NCBI RefSeq assembly: GCF_000620505.1
Contig: NZ_KK211144.1
Span: 565,681 to 629,680 of the forward strand
Source of the DNA: Sulfitobacter sp. 20_GPM-1509m
GTDB taxonomy: Bacteria > Pseudomonadota > Alphaproteobacteria > Rhodobacterales > Rhodobacteraceae
Reading direction: 5' to 3'
DNA length: 64,000 bases
Shown here piece after piece: positions 11,204 through 21,256 of the stretch (position 1 is the first letter of the stretch; each line of letters begins with the position of its first letter). A program made the position numbers and the translations under genes. Below the pieces are notes generated by a model. It was not told where the DNA came from, ran no database searches, and was given only the letters and a program-made list of their open reading frames with translations.

Positions 11204-11370
11204 CAGGGTTTCCTATCGGCACGAAGCTGCACGATTTGAAACATATTATTCCACAAGGTGCCAGCACAGCCGCAATCTTTGGACTTTACGTCGTATTACC
11301 CGCTTTGCCCGCCCTGCGGTTTCCGCTAGGAAACGCCCCAACACATCACGTCACGCATGGAGAATTGCAC

Positions 11371-12660
11371 ATGTCCGCCAACACATCCGGCTTTTTCACC
11401 CAAAGCCTTGCCGACCGCGACCCAGAACTTTTCGGCGCGGTTACTTCCGAGCTGGGCCGTCAGCGCGACGAGATCGAGCTGATTGCGTCCGAGAACATCG
11501 TGTCCGCGGCTGTGCTGGAAGCGCAAGGCTCCGTGCTGACCAACAAATATGCCGAAGGCTATCCGGGCCGTCGTTATTACGGTGGTTGCCAATATGTGGA
11601 CGTGGCGGAAAACCTGGCCATCGACCGGGCCAAAAAGCTGTTCGACTGCGATTTCGTGAACGTGCAGCCAAACTCGGGCAGCCAGGCGAACCAGGGTGTT
11701 TTCCAGGCGCTGCTGACGCCCGGTGCCACCATCCTGGGCATGAGCCTGGACGCAGGTGGTCACCTGACACACGGCGCGGCCCCCAACCAGTCGGGCAAAT
11801 GGTTCAACGCCGTGCAATACGGCGTGAAACGCGACACGCTGAACATCGACTATGACCAAATGGAAGCGCTGGCGCTGGAGCACAAACCGGCGATGATCAT
11901 CGCGGGCGGTTCGGCCATTCCGCGCCACATCGACTTTGCCCGCATCCGCGAGATTGCCGACAAGGTCGGTGCCTATGTGCTGGCGGATGTCGCCCACTTT
12001 GCCGGTCTGATTGCGGCAGGCGAATACCCCTCGCCGTTCCCGCATGTGCATGTGGCAACCACCACCACGCACAAGACCCTGCGCGGTCCGCGCGGTGGCA
12101 TGATCATGACCAACGACGAAGCCATCGCCAAGAAGATCAACAGCGCGATCTTCCCCGGCATTCAGGGCGGCCCGCTGATGCACGTGATCGCGGCCAAGGC
12201 CGTGGCCTTTGGCGAGGCGCTGGACCCCTCGTTCAAGACCTACCAGCAGCAGGTCATCAAGAACGCACAGGCGCTGGCGGATCAGCTGATGAAGGGCGGG
12301 CTTGATACCGTTACCGGCGGCACCGACACCCACGTGATGCTGGTCGACCTGCGCCCCAAGGGCGTCAAGGGCAACGCCACCGAAAAGGCACTGGGACGTG
12401 CGCACATCACCTGCAACAAGAACGGTGTGCCCTTCGACGACGAAAAACCGACAATCACCAGCGGCATCCGTCTGGGCAGCCCCGCAGGCACAACGCGCGG
12501 CTTCGGCGAGGCCGAGTTCCGCCAGATCGGCGACTGGATCATTCAGGTTGTCGACGGGTTGGCGGCTAACGGCGAAGAAGGCAATGCCGAGGTCGAGGCC
12601 GCAGTTCGCGCCGAAGTTGCAGACCTTTGCGCTCGTTTTCCGTTGTACCCGAACCTGTAA
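11371..12660 (+). CDS. glyA: Serine hydroxymethyltransferase
   Basis: PLP enzyme that converts serine and tetrahydrofolate to glycine and methylene-tetrahydrofolate. The 429 aa have the family length. [22 protein letters not shown] and the Schiff-base lysine in [16 protein letters not shown] are present. The ATG at 11371 was chosen over an upstream in-frame start because GGAGA lies 7 nt before it and the protein then begins as the family does. A stem-loop follows the stop. Confidence 0.97.
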   Translation: MSANTSGFFTQSLADRDPELFGAVTSELGRQRDEIELIASENIVSAAVLEAQGSVLTNKYAEGYPGRRYYGGCQYVDVAENLAIDRAKKLFDCDFVNVQPNSGSQANQGVFQALLTPGATILGMSLDAGGHLTHGAAPNQSGKWFNAVQYGVKRDTLNIDYDQMEALALEHKPAMIIAGGSAIPRHIDFARIREIADKVGAYVLADVAHFAGLIAAGEYPSPFPHVHVATTTTHKTLRGPRGGMIMTNDEAIAKKINSAIFPGIQGGPLMHVIAAKAVAFGEALDPSFKTYQQQVIKNAQALADQLMKGGLDTVTGGTDTHVMLVDLRPKGVKGNATEKALGRAHITCNKNGVPFDDEKPTITSGIRLGSPAGTTRGFGEAEFRQIGDWIIQVVDGLAANGEEGNAEVEAAVRAEVADLCARFPLYPNL

Positions 12661-12682
12661 GTCGACCTTGTAGATTGATCGG

Positions 12683-12708
12683 CACCCGCAGTATTTATGC
12701 TGCGGGTG
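12683..12708 (+). terminator. Terminator after glyA
   Basis: CACCCGCAG, an 8-nt loop and CTGCGGGTG form a perfect 9-bp stem 23 nt after the glyA stop. The T-run after it is weak and interrupted. Confidence 0.65.
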
Positions 12709-12800
12709 TTGATCATTGTAATATCAACAGTTTCTCTTTGAAGTTCCCCCGAATTTGGTCCATTGTCTGCCCAGGCCTTAGACTGAACGGAGGCTGAAGT

Positions 12801-13382
12801 ATGGTAAAAAAACGCACCAAGTTCGATATCGGCCCCTCTACCAACGGGCTTGCCTTGCCGGACGAAAAGACACTGCCCTACCCTCTTCGGGTACAGGCGA
12901 TCTATGTGCAGATCGGCGATTATGTGCAGCCTGCCTCCCATCCGATCTATACGTTGATGGACAGCGCTGGCGCGCAACACACCTATAGCTTTGACTTGCC
13001 CGGACAGGTGACCCGGATTTCGGTGCGCCCCGGACAGATATTCACCCGCCGCCAGCGGATCTTCGAATTTTGCTGTGACAGTCTGGCGTTGGATTTTGCT
13101 GCGGAAGTGCCGCCGTCAAAAGTCAAACCACTGATGGCCCCGCCGATCCAGCCGCGTGTCTTGACTGCACAACGACCACGCCCGCAGCCGGATGCTGCTC
13201 AGGCAAAGGTTGCCGCTCCCCGCCCGCAGCGGCGCAAACAGGCGCTGGCGGCAAGTGCCGTCATCGTGCTGATCGGGGCGGTGGCATTGCTGTCTCTGGG
13301 CGGAACTTCAGACAAGAGCGAAAAGGTCGCGGAACAGCCGGTCGACAAGACCAGCAACGCGACAATCGTTGTCTCGGACTAA
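12801..13382 (+). CDS. Lipoyl/biotinyl-fold-like protein with a C-terminal membrane segment
   Basis: The 193-residue protein is unrecognised by name. Residues 28-92 look like a barrel-sandwich hybrid: VQIGDYVQPASHPIYTL, then LPGQVTRISVRPGQIFTRR, the hammerhead repeat seen in membrane-fusion proteins and lipoyl domains. No lysine suitable for lipoylation or biotinylation lies at the expected turn. A Pro/Arg/Ala-rich linker (110-147) leads to one hydrophobic helix at about 149-168 and a short polar tail. Without a signal peptide the N-terminal domain is probably cytosolic. It follows glyA and has its own leader. Confidence 0.6.
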   Translation: MVKKRTKFDIGPSTNGLALPDEKTLPYPLRVQAIYVQIGDYVQPASHPIYTLMDSAGAQHTYSFDLPGQVTRISVRPGQIFTRRQRIFEFCCDSLALDFAAEVPPSKVKPLMAPPIQPRVLTAQRPRPQPDAAQAKVAAPRPQRRKQALAASAVIVLIGAVALLSLGGTSDKSEKVAEQPVDKTSNATIVVSD

Positions 13383-13407
13383 TCAGCGCGGACAACGCCC
13401 GTGCAGG

Positions 13408-13782
13408 TCACAGGTGGCCGGACCAGACCAGCCAGACCACGAACAACGCCACAACCACGATCAGGTTGAACACGATCACCCCAGCCAAACCCAACAACCG
13501 CCCGCGTCGCAGGTCGGCGCGATCAATGGTTTTCAGGTGCGCCAATATATCGGTTTCGGCACGCGCGACCGCCGCCATGTCAATGGTGCGGCGCAGCTTG
13601 GGGTGGCCGTCGATGGCCTGAGCGCGCAACACAACATCAGCCTGCTTGCGCACTTGTTTCGGCAGGCGCCGCCCCGCTTTGCGCAGGGCTGCGGCCAGAG
13701 TACGCCCCTTGACGCCCAAGGCTTTGTCCAATGCGTCGCGCAAGCGTTCGGTGCGGGCGTCGAGTGTCAAATGCGTGGTCAT
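13408..13782 (-). CDS. Small basic protein with C-terminal transmembrane helix
   Basis: This 124-residue hypothetical protein has an Arg/Lys-rich, mainly helical region (1-95) with many acidic/basic heptads, then one long hydrophobic helix at about 97-121 and almost no tail, so it is probably tail-anchored. It converges on the 12801 gene. No catalytic motif or family was recognised. It shares the soluble-domain-plus-C-terminal-anchor layout with its convergent neighbour, but that may be chance. Confidence 0.6.
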   Translation of the reverse strand: MTTHLTLDARTERLRDALDKALGVKGRTLAAALRKAGRRLPKQVRKQADVVLRAQAIDGHPKLRRTIDMAAVARAETDILAHLKTIDRADLRRGRLLGLAGVIVFNLIVVVALFVVWLVWSGHL

Positions 13783-13829
13783 GGCGACAGGCCTAGCGCA
13801 CCTTGCCGAAACGCGCTAGCCCTAGCACC

Positions 13830-14603
13830 ATGCTGAATTACATCGACCATGCTTCCGACGCCCCCGCCATCCCGCTGCTGATCGCCCACGGCCTGTTCGG
13901 CTCTGGCCGCAACTGGGGTGTCATCGCCAAACGCCTGTCCGACCAGCGACGGGTGATCGCCGTGGACATGCGGAACCACGGGCAAAGTCCGCGTGCAAAA
14001 ACCAACAGTTACACCGATATGTCGGGCGATCTGGCCGAGGTGATCAATCACATCGGCGCGCCGATGGATGTGTTGGGCCATTCAATGGGCGGCAAAACCG
14101 CGATGACGCTGGCGCTGACTGATCCCGGTCTGGTGCGGCGGCTGGTTGTTGCCGATATTGCCCCGGTCTCTTACAAACACTCTCAGGCAGCGTTCATCGC
14201 AGCCATGCGCGGCGTGGACCTGAACACGGTCACCCGCCGTTCGGATGCCGCGGCACAGCTGGCCGCGCTGGGGGTTGAACCTGCCCTGCAGTCGTTCTTT
14301 ACCCAATCGCTGGACGTGGCCGAAAAACGCTGGCTTCTCAATCTGGATGCGCTTGAGGCGAACATGGCCGACATCCTGTCCTTTCCCGAAGTGCAGGGCA
14401 CGTTCGAGGGCCCCACACTGTTCCTGACGGGAGGAAATTCGGAATATGTCACCGCTGAATATCGCCCCCGCATGAAAGAGCTGTTCCCGCAGTCGCATTT
14501 CGCCAAGATTCCCGACACCGGCCATTGGTTGCACGCCGAAAAGCCACGCGATTTCGAGGCGGCGGTGCGAACCTTTCTGACGATGGAATTCGGGACGGAC
14601 TGA
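13830..14603 (+). CDS. Alpha/beta hydrolase (YbfF-like esterase)
   Basis: A 257-residue alpha/beta-hydrolase. The oxyanion region is LIAHGLFGSGRNWG, the nucleophile elbow is VLGHSMGGKTAM (catalytic Ser), and the catalytic His is in DTGHWLHAEKP. The pattern resembles YbfF esterases that act on short acyl or acyl-CoA substrates. The ATG at 13830 is preferred over an in-frame TTG at 13803, although neither has a strong ribosome binding site. The substrate is unknown. Confidence 0.85.
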   Translation: MLNYIDHASDAPAIPLLIAHGLFGSGRNWGVIAKRLSDQRRVIAVDMRNHGQSPRAKTNSYTDMSGDLAEVINHIGAPMDVLGHSMGGKTAMTLALTDPGLVRRLVVADIAPVSYKHSQAAFIAAMRGVDLNTVTRRSDAAAQLAALGVEPALQSFFTQSLDVAEKRWLLNLDALEANMADILSFPEVQGTFEGPTLFLTGGNSEYVTAEYRPRMKELFPQSHFAKIPDTGHWLHAEKPRDFEAAVRTFLTMEFGTD

Positions 14604-14609
14604 CACCGC

Positions 14610-15278
14610 TCAGGCGGTCTGTTCTTCGCTGTGCAGCAGATCAAGCGATGGGCTGCCGGTCCCGATCACGCCTTCGAATGTGCGCTCCTGCATGGCCGGA
14701 CCGGGATAGGCAAAGGTATCGATTCCCGCATCAATCGCCGATGCGGCCCCCTCAGGCGTATCCTCGATCGCCAGGGCGTCATCTGCATCCATATCGAGCG
14801 CGCGCAAGGCATCACGGTAAATCGCCGGTTCCGGCTTGGGCCGCGCGGCCTTTGAACCATCGCCGATATAATCGAACACCGACGGGTCCAGATCACGGCC
14901 CAGCGCCCGCAGGATCAGGGCGACCTGCCGTTTGTCCTCGGTGCTGACAAGGGCAATCCTGATCTCGCACCGGCGCGCTTCTGCGATCAGGTCCGAGATG
15001 CCGCGACGCAGGCGCACGCCGTCTTCCAGCGCCTTGCCAAAGGCGTCGATCTTGGAATCGTATATCGCAGAGACGTCGACCTCCTGCTCCTGGGCGTCGG
15101 CGTAATGCTGGATGCGGCCACGGCCGCCGATCACGCGGGACAGATCGGCATAGGCCTCGGGGCTCCAGGTCCAGTCCAGATCGTGGGTGGCAAAGGCCGC
15201 ATTGAACGCGCAACGTTGCAGTTCGAACGTGTCGGCCAGAACCCCGATGGACCCCAAAAGCAGTGCAGAATAGCGCAA
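14610..15278 (-). CDS. HAD-superfamily-like protein lacking the catalytic aspartates
   Basis: About 222 aa of CbbY/beta-phosphoglucomutase-like HAD fold. Motif I should read DxDG but here reads GSIG in LLLGSIGVLADT, so the nucleophile and the acid/base Asp are both missing. Motif III (RPKPEPAIYRDAL) and motif IV (AIEDTPEGAASAIDAG) are well kept, as is the cap (ELQRCAFNAAF). The TTG start at 15278 is chosen because GGGGGA lies 7 nt upstream and the family begins there; ATG starts are absent nearby. It is probably not a phosphatase. A binding or moonlighting role is inferred. Confidence 0.75.
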   Translation of the reverse strand: MRYSALLLGSIGVLADTFELQRCAFNAAFATHDLDWTWSPEAYADLSRVIGGRGRIQHYADAQEQEVDVSAIYDSKIDAFGKALEDGVRLRRGISDLIAEARRCEIRIALVSTEDKRQVALILRALGRDLDPSVFDYIGDGSKAARPKPEPAIYRDALRALDMDADDALAIEDTPEGAASAIDAGIDTFAYPGPAMQERTFEGVIGTGSPSLDLLHSEEQTA

Positions 15279-15481
15279 GACAGATTCCCCCAAGGTTTCG
15301 TTGACAACGCAACCGTGCCCCCGTTGTTCCGGCTCTCGGTCCCGGAAGGCCAAGATTTTTACGAATCCGCCTGTTTGAGAGGCCTCAGAGGGGGCAACGG
15401 GCCTTGCGCCCGACGCCTTGTTGCCTATAACGCAGGACAATTTGGGCGCAGGGGGTGCCCGGAAACGTAAGGGGTCGCGCC

Positions 15482-18400
15482 ATGCCAAAAAGAACCGATA
15501 TCAAGTCCATCATGATCATCGGAGCTGGCCCCATCGTAATCGGGCAGGCTTGCGAATTCGACTACTCGGGCGCACAGGCCTGCAAGGCCCTGCGCGAAGA
15601 GGGATACCGGATCATTCTGGTCAACTCGAACCCCGCGACGATCATGACCGATCCGGGCATGGCCGACGCCACCTATATCGAGCCGATCACCCCCGAGATG
15701 GTCGCCAAAATCATCGAGAAAGAACGCCCCGACGCATTGCTGCCCACCATGGGCGGACAGACCGGCCTGAACGTGTCGCTTGCGTTGGAAGAAATGGGCG
15801 TTCTGGCGAAATACAACGTCGAGATGATCGGCGCCAAGCGCGAAGCCATCGAGATGGCCGAAGACCGCAAACTGTTCCGCGAAGCGATGGACCGGCTGGG
15901 CATCGAAAACCCCAAGGCCACGATCGTGACCGCGCCCAAGGGGCCAGATGGCAAGAAAGACCTTGCCGCTGGCGTCGCACTGGCCTTTGAAACACTGGAT
16001 TATGTCGGTCTGCCCGCCATCATCCGCCCCGCCTTTACCATGGGCGGCACCGGCGGTGGCGTGGCGTACAACCGCGAAGACTATGAACACTTCTGCCGCA
16101 CCGGCATGGATGCGTCGCCCGTGGGTCAGATCCTGGTGGATGAAAGCCTGTTGGGCTGGAAAGAATACGAGATGGAGGTGGTCCGCGACACTGCCGACAA
16201 CGCCATCATCGTCTGTTCCATCGAAAACATCGACCCGATGGGCGTGCACACCGGCGACAGCATCACCGTGGCCCCGGCCCTGACGCTGACCGACAAAGAA
16301 TACCAGATCATGCGCAACCACTCGATCGCGGTCCTGCGCGAGATTGGCGTGGAAACCGGTGGATCAAACGTGCAATGGGCGGTGAACCCCGCCGATGGCC
16401 GCATGGTCGTGATCGAGATGAACCCCCGCGTGTCGCGTTCGTCGGCGCTGGCGTCCAAGGCGACGGGTTTCCCGATTGCCAAGATCGCGGCGAAACTGGC
16501 CGTCGGCTATACGCTGGACGAGCTGGACAACGACATCACCAAGGTGACACCGGCCAGTTTCGAGCCCACGATTGACTATGTCGTCACCAAGATCCCGCGC
16601 TTTGCGTTTGAGAAATTCCCCGGCTCCGAGCCGAACCTGACCACCGCGATGAAATCGGTGGGCGAGGCGATGGCCATTGGCCGCACCATCCACGAATCGA
16701 TGCAAAAGGCGCTGGCCTCGCTGGAAACCGGCCTGACCGGCTTTGACGAAATCGCCATTCCGGGCGCACCCGACCACGCCGCCATCACCAAGGCGCTGGC
16801 GCAGCAGACCCCCGACCGCATCCGCGTGATCGCACAGGCCATGCGCCACGGCATCAGCGACGACGACATTCACGGCATCACCATGTTCGATCCGTGGTTC
16901 CTGGCCCGTATCCGCGAGATCATCGACGCCGAGGAAGAGGTCCGCGCCAACGGCCTGCCCGAAGATGAAAAGGGCCTACGCCACCTGAAGATGATGGGCT
17001 TTACCGATGCGCGTCTGGGCACGTTGACCGGCCTGACCGAAGATCAGGTGCGCACCGCGCGCCGTGCTGCGGGCGTTGTCGCCGTGTTCAAACGCATCGA
17101 CACCTGCGCCGCCGAATTCGAGGCGCAGACGCCCTATATGTACTCGACCTATGAATCGCCCGTCTTTGGCGAGGTCGAATGCGAGGCCCGCCCGTCCGAC
17201 CGCAAAAAGGTCGTGATCCTGGGCGGTGGCCCGAACCGCATCGGTCAGGGCATCGAGTTTGACTATTGCTGCTGCCACGCCTGCTATGCGCTGACGGCGA
17301 CGGGCTATGAAACCATCATGGTCAACTGCAACCCGGAAACCGTGTCGACCGACTATGACACGTCGGACCGGCTGTATTTCGAACCGCTGACGTTCGAGCA
17401 CGTCATGGAAATCCTGCGGGTCGAGCAGGACAACGGCACGTTGCACGGTGTTATCGTGCAATTCGGCGGCCAGACCCCGCTGAAAATCGCCGCCGCGCTG
17501 CACGCCGAAGGCATTCCGATCCTGGGCACCACGCCCGACGCCATCGACCTGGCCGAAGACCGCGAGCGGTTCCAGCAGCTGGTCAACGGCCTTGGCCTGA
17601 AACAGCCGCACAACGGCATCGCACATTCCGACGCCGAAGCGATTGAGATTGCCAAGGACATCGGCTTTCCGCTGGTGATCCGCCCGTCTTACGTGCTGGG
17701 CGGCCGCGCGATGGAAATCGTGCGCGATCAGGCCCAGCTTGAGCGTTATATCAAAGAGGCCGTCGTGGTATCGGGCGACAGCCCCGTATTGCTGGACAGC
17801 TACCTGTCCGGCGCGGTCGAACTGGACGTCGACGCGATCTGTGACGGCACCAACGTGCACGTCGCAGGCATCATGCAGCACATCGAAGAGGCCGGCGTCC
17901 ACTCGGGTGACAGTGCCTGTTCGCTGCCGCCCTATTCGCTGCCCGACGAGATCATCGAGCGGGTCAAGGAACAGACGCACGCGCTGGCCCTTGCCCTGCA
18001 TGTGGTTGGCCTGATGAACATCCAGTTCGCGGTCAAGGACGGCGAGATTTACCTGATCGAGGTCAACCCGCGCGCCTCGCGCACTGTGCCCTTCGTGGCC
18101 AAAGCAACAGACAGCGCAATTGCCTCCATCGCCGCGCGCGTCATGGCAGGCGAGCCGCTGACAAACTTCCCGATGCGCGCGCCTTATGACGCGTCCGCCA
18201 AATACTCGGACGTACTGCCGCTGGGCGATCCGATGACATTGGCCGACCCCAACATGCCGTGGTATTCGGTGAAAGAGGCCGTTCTACCCTTCGCCCGCTT
18301 CCCCGGTGTCGATACAATCCTGGGGCCGGAAATGCGCTCGACCGGCGAAGTCATGGGCTGGGACCGCGATTTCCCGCGTGCCTTCCTCAAGGCGCAGATG

Positions 18401-18814
18401 GGGGCAGGCAACCCGTTGCCGCGCGAGGGTTGCGTGTTCGTGTCGATCAAGGACGACGACAAGACCGCCGACATGCTGGAAGCCGCCAAAATCCTTCTGG
18501 GTCTGGGCTTTACTCTCGTGGGCACGAACGGCACCGCCAAGTGGCTGAACGAAAACGGTCACACCTGTGCGACGGTCAACAAGGTCTACGAAGGCCGCCC
18601 CGACGTCACCGACCTGATGAAGAACGGTGGCGTGCAGATGGTCATGAACTCGACCGAAGGCACCCAAGCGGTCGAAGACAGCAAGTCGATCCGCTCGATC
18701 GCGCTCTATGACAAGATCCCCTATTTCACCACCGCAGCCGCGTCCTATGCCGCTGCTCTGGCGATCAAGGCACAGGCGGACGACGATGTGGGCGTGAAAC
18801 CGCTGCAAGGGTAG
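15482..18814 (+). CDS. carB: Carbamoyl-phosphate synthase large subunit
   Basis: Makes carbamoyl phosphate for arginine and pyrimidines using ammonia delivered by CarA. The 1110 aa hold two ATP-grasp halves: the first starts [19 protein letters not shown] and contains [10 protein letters not shown]; the second starts [19 protein letters not shown] and contains [12 protein letters not shown]. The C-terminal MGS-like allosteric domain is at about 960-1110 ([13 protein letters not shown]). The ATG at 15482 follows AAGGGG. carA is not adjacent. Length and motifs are complete. Confidence 0.97.
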   Translation: MPKRTDIKSIMIIGAGPIVIGQACEFDYSGAQACKALREEGYRIILVNSNPATIMTDPGMADATYIEPITPEMVAKIIEKERPDALLPTMGGQTGLNVSLALEEMGVLAKYNVEMIGAKREAIEMAEDRKLFREAMDRLGIENPKATIVTAPKGPDGKKDLAAGVALAFETLDYVGLPAIIRPAFTMGGTGGGVAYNREDYEHFCRTGMDASPVGQILVDESLLGWKEYEMEVVRDTADNAIIVCSIENIDPMGVHTGDSITVAPALTLTDKEYQIMRNHSIAVLREIGVETGGSNVQWAVNPADGRMVVIEMNPRVSRSSALASKATGFPIAKIAAKLAVGYTLDELDNDITKVTPASFEPTIDYVVTKIPRFAFEKFPGSEPNLTTAMKSVGEAMAIGRTIHESMQKALASLETGLTGFDEIAIPGAPDHAAITKALAQQTPDRIRVIAQAMRHGISDDDIHGITMFDPWFLARIREIIDAEEEVRANGLPEDEKGLRHLKMMGFTDARLGTLTGLTEDQVRTARRAAGVVAVFKRIDTCAAEFEAQTPYMYSTYESPVFGEVECEARPSDRKKVVILGGGPNRIGQGIEFDYCCCHACYALTATGYETIMVNCNPETVSTDYDTSDRLYFEPLTFEHVMEILRVEQDNGTLHGVIVQFGGQTPLKIAAALHAEGIPILGTTPDAIDLAEDRERFQQLVNGLGLKQPHNGIAHSDAEAIEIAKDIGFPLVIRPSYVLGGRAMEIVRDQAQLERYIKEAVVVSGDSPVLLDSYLSGAVELDVDAICDGTNVHVAGIMQHIEEAGVHSGDSACSLPPYSLPDEIIERVKEQTHALALALHVVGLMNIQFAVKDGEIYLIEVNPRASRTVPFVAKATDSAIASIAARVMAGEPLTNFPMRAPYDASAKYSDVLPLGDPMTLADPNMPWYSVKEAVLPFARFPGVDTILGPEMRSTGEVMGWDRDFPRAFLKAQMGAGNPLPREGCVFVSIKDDDKTADMLEAAKILLGLGFTLVGTNGTAKWLNENGHTCATVNKVYEGRPDVTDLMKNGGVQMVMNSTEGTQAVEDSKSIRSIALYDKIPYFTTAAASYAAALAIKAQADDDVGVKPLQG

Positions 18815-18874
18815 ACAGCGCGCAACAGGGTCGTGCAGGTTGGGGGCCAATGCGTCCAACCTGACAGGCTCCTT

Positions 18875-18949
18875 ATGCGTCTTATCGTGCTTATCCTGCT
18901 GATGACCGGCCTTGCCGCCTGTGACCTGCCCTTGGTGCCGCTGATCTAG
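18875..18949 (+). CDS. Putative 24-residue lipoprotein
   Basis: A 25-codon frame (with stop) encodes an Arg, a hydrophobic stretch LIVLILLMTG and a lipobox LAAC followed by Asp, then about eight residues. This is the layout of a very short lipoprotein; Asp after Cys would favour inner-membrane retention under the Lol rule. The mature peptide would be only nine residues. It lies 60 nt after carB. The rest of the gap to the TerC gene (18950-19140) has one small hairpin at 19007-19024 and no other recognised feature. Confidence 0.5.
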   Translation: MRLIVLILLMTGLAACDLPLVPLI

Positions 18950-19140
18950 CGGCGCAAAGGCCCCTTCTAAGCCCCCTTCAAATGCTCTGATGACGGCCCT
19001 TGCAAGTGTGGACCCGTATCCACATGTTTCAATCAGTGCGGCCAGACCAAGGCGCGCACGCTGCACCTGACATCCGAGGATACCCCCTTGCACCTGCCCC
19101 CTGCACCCGCTGCAACTGCACAGTTCGGGGGCGCCATCCA

Positions 19141-19806
19141 ATGATGGATACGGTTCTGGATTTCTCGAAAATCCTCATCGCCGACCTGATCCTGTCGGGC
19201 GACAACGCGCTAGTGATCGGCATGGCGGCGGCAGGGTTGTCGCCCGAATTGCGCAAGCGCGCGATCCTCTATGGGATGATCATCGCCGCCCTGCTGCGCA
19301 TTCTGTTTGCCGTCGCGGCAACCGAGCTTTTGGACGTTCCGAGTTTGCTGTTCGTCGGATCGTTGCTGTTGTTATGGGTCTGCTGGCGGCTGTACCAGGA
19401 AATCCGCGATCAGGCTGACGCCCGCGCCCAAGAGGCGATGGCCACAGCCCAAGACCCGACCGCAGGCTACACGGGCCCTGCCCGCCGCACGCTGCTGTCT
19501 GCGCTGGTCTCGATCACGCTGGCGGATGTGTCGATGTCGCTGGACAACGTGCTGGCCGTGGCGGCCATCGCACAGGGCGACGCGACAATGCTGATCTTTG
19601 GCCTTGGGCTGGCGATCCTGCTGATGGCCTGTGCCGCGACGCTGATCATGAAACTGCTGACGCGCTATCCTGTCATTTCATGGCTGGGACTTGCCGTATT
19701 GCTTTATGTTGCGGCCGAAATGCTGATGCGCGGGTTTTTCGATACGGACCTTGGCGTGGGGCCGATGCTGGGACTGGTCGAGGGCTGGGCGGTGGGCGGA
19801 CACTGA
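19141..19806 (+). CDS. TerC family integral membrane protein (YjbE type)
   Basis: A 221-residue polytopic protein with six or seven hydrophobic helices. The two conserved acidic membrane motifs are visible: LILSGDNALVIGMA near residue 15 and VSMSLDNVLAVAA near residue 135. TerC proteins export Mn(II) or Ca(II), or help metallate exoenzymes, in studied species. A GGGGG ribosome binding site precedes the ATG. It lies 124 nt ahead of hpsN and may or may not share its transcript. Confidence 0.85.
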   Translation: MMDTVLDFSKILIADLILSGDNALVIGMAAAGLSPELRKRAILYGMIIAALLRILFAVAATELLDVPSLLFVGSLLLLWVCWRLYQEIRDQADARAQEAMATAQDPTAGYTGPARRTLLSALVSITLADVSMSLDNVLAVAAIAQGDATMLIFGLGLAILLMACAATLIMKLLTRYPVISWLGLAVLLYVAAEMLMRGFFDTDLGVGPMLGLVEGWAVGGH

Positions 19807-19930
19807 ACGCCCATCCTTTTTTGCGTTTTTGAAAACGGCAGAGTGATCTTTGCAAAGCCTTGCCGGAAGGGGTGACGGCGCGCCGCTTGCTGCTCTAGCG
19901 TTTGCGCAACGCCATGATGGAGCGACACAC

Positions 19931-21238
19931 GTGCCTCGCGAATACCTGAAGAAAGCGACCAAAACTGCCCAGACAGGCGAAGCAGAGGTTTCGCGAACCG
20001 TCGCAACCATGCTGGCCGACATCGAGGAAAACGGCGAACCCGCCGCACGCCGCCATGCCGCCCAACTGGACGGCTACGAAGGCCCCGTGGTGCTGAGCGC
20101 CGACGCCATCGCCGAGGCCTGCGCCCGTGTCCCGCAAGGCCTGCGCGACGACATTGCCTTTGCCCATGACAACGTGCGCCGGTTCGCCGAGGCGCAAAAG
20201 CAATCGGTCCGCGACGTGCAGACCGAAGTTGTCCCCGGCCTGATCGCGGGTCAAAGGACCATCCCCTGCAACGCCGCAGGCTGCTATATTCCGGGCGGGC
20301 GCTATTCGCATGTGGCATCTGCCATCATGACCGTCACCACGGCCAAGGTCGCCGGTGTCAGCCACATCGCTGCCTGCTCGCCACCGCGACCCGGCACAGG
20401 CCTGCCGCCCGCAATCATCTTTGCCGCCCACCTGTGCGGCGCCGACACTATTCTGGCGATGGGCGGCGTGCAGGGCATCGCCGCGATGACATTCGGCCTG
20501 TTCGGCCTGCCTCGCGCCGATATCCTTGCAGGTCCCGGCAATCAGTACGTCGCCGAAGCCAAGCGCATCCTCTTTGGCCGCGTTGGCATCGATATGGTCG
20601 CGGGGCCCACCGACAGCCTGATCCTTGCGGATGCTTCCGCCGATCCGCACATCGTTGCGACGGATTTGGTCAGCCAGGCCGAGCATGGCTACAACTCTCC
20701 GGTCTGGCTGGTGACCGATGACCGCGCCCTGGCGCAGGAGGTGGCCCGCCGCGTCCCCGACCTGATCGCCGCGCTGCCCGACCTGAACCGCACCAGCGCC
20801 GAGGCCGCATGGCGCGACTATGCCGAGATCATCCTGTGCGACGACCGCGAGGATATGGCCGCCTGTTCCGACACTTACGCCCCCGAACATCTGACCGTGC
20901 AGGCCGCTGATCTGGACTGGTGGCTGGAGCGTCTGACCTGCTACGGCTCGCTGTTTCTGGGCGAGGAAACCACCGTCTCTTATGGCGACAAGGCGACAGG
21001 CACCAACCATGTGTTGCCGACCTCGGGGGCGGCCAAGTACACTGGCGGCCTGAGCGTCCACAAATATATGAAAGTCGTCACATGGCAGCGTGCCACCCGT
21101 GCCGGATCAAAATCCGTGGCCCTTGCCACCGCCCGCATCAGCCGCACCGAAGGCATGGAAGGCCACGCCCGCAGCGCCGACGTGCGCCTTGCCAAGTATT
21201 TCCCCGGCGAGGTCTTTGACCTTGCAGCACAGACCTGA
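19931..21238 (+). CDS. hpsN: Sulfopropanediol 3-dehydrogenase
   Basis: HisD-like NAD-dependent enzyme predicted to oxidise (R)-2,3-dihydroxypropane-1-sulfonate to sulfolactate. The 435 aa keep the histidinol dehydrogenase fold and zinc-site regions (GPTDSLILAD, YAPEHLTV, GTNHVLPTSG). The N-terminus REYLKKAT and the segments SQAEHGYNSPVWLVTDD and WWLERLTCYGSLFLGEE match HpsN rather than true HisD. Neighbouring comDE support this. The GTG start at 19931 is preferred: GGAG sits 8 nt upstream and homologues begin here. Confidence 0.85.
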   Translation: MPREYLKKATKTAQTGEAEVSRTVATMLADIEENGEPAARRHAAQLDGYEGPVVLSADAIAEACARVPQGLRDDIAFAHDNVRRFAEAQKQSVRDVQTEVVPGLIAGQRTIPCNAAGCYIPGGRYSHVASAIMTVTTAKVAGVSHIAACSPPRPGTGLPPAIIFAAHLCGADTILAMGGVQGIAAMTFGLFGLPRADILAGPGNQYVAEAKRILFGRVGIDMVAGPTDSLILADASADPHIVATDLVSQAEHGYNSPVWLVTDDRALAQEVARRVPDLIAALPDLNRTSAEAAWRDYAEIILCDDREDMAACSDTYAPEHLTVQAADLDWWLERLTCYGSLFLGEETTVSYGDKATGTNHVLPTSGAAKYTGGLSVHKYMKVVTWQRATRAGSKSVALATARISRTEGMEGHARSADVRLAKYFPGEVFDLAAQT

Positions 21239-21256
21239 CCGAACGGAAAGCATCCC

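Noticed and set aside
18950-19140. A yybP-ykoY (manganese) riboswitch before the TerC gene
   Set aside because: TerC genes often have one, but the conserved core sequences are not visible; only a short 6-bp hairpin (19007-19024) is seen.
19931-21238. Calling this gene hisD (histidinol dehydrogenase)
   Set aside because: N-terminus, several signature stretches and the adjacent comDE fit HpsN; no other his gene is near.
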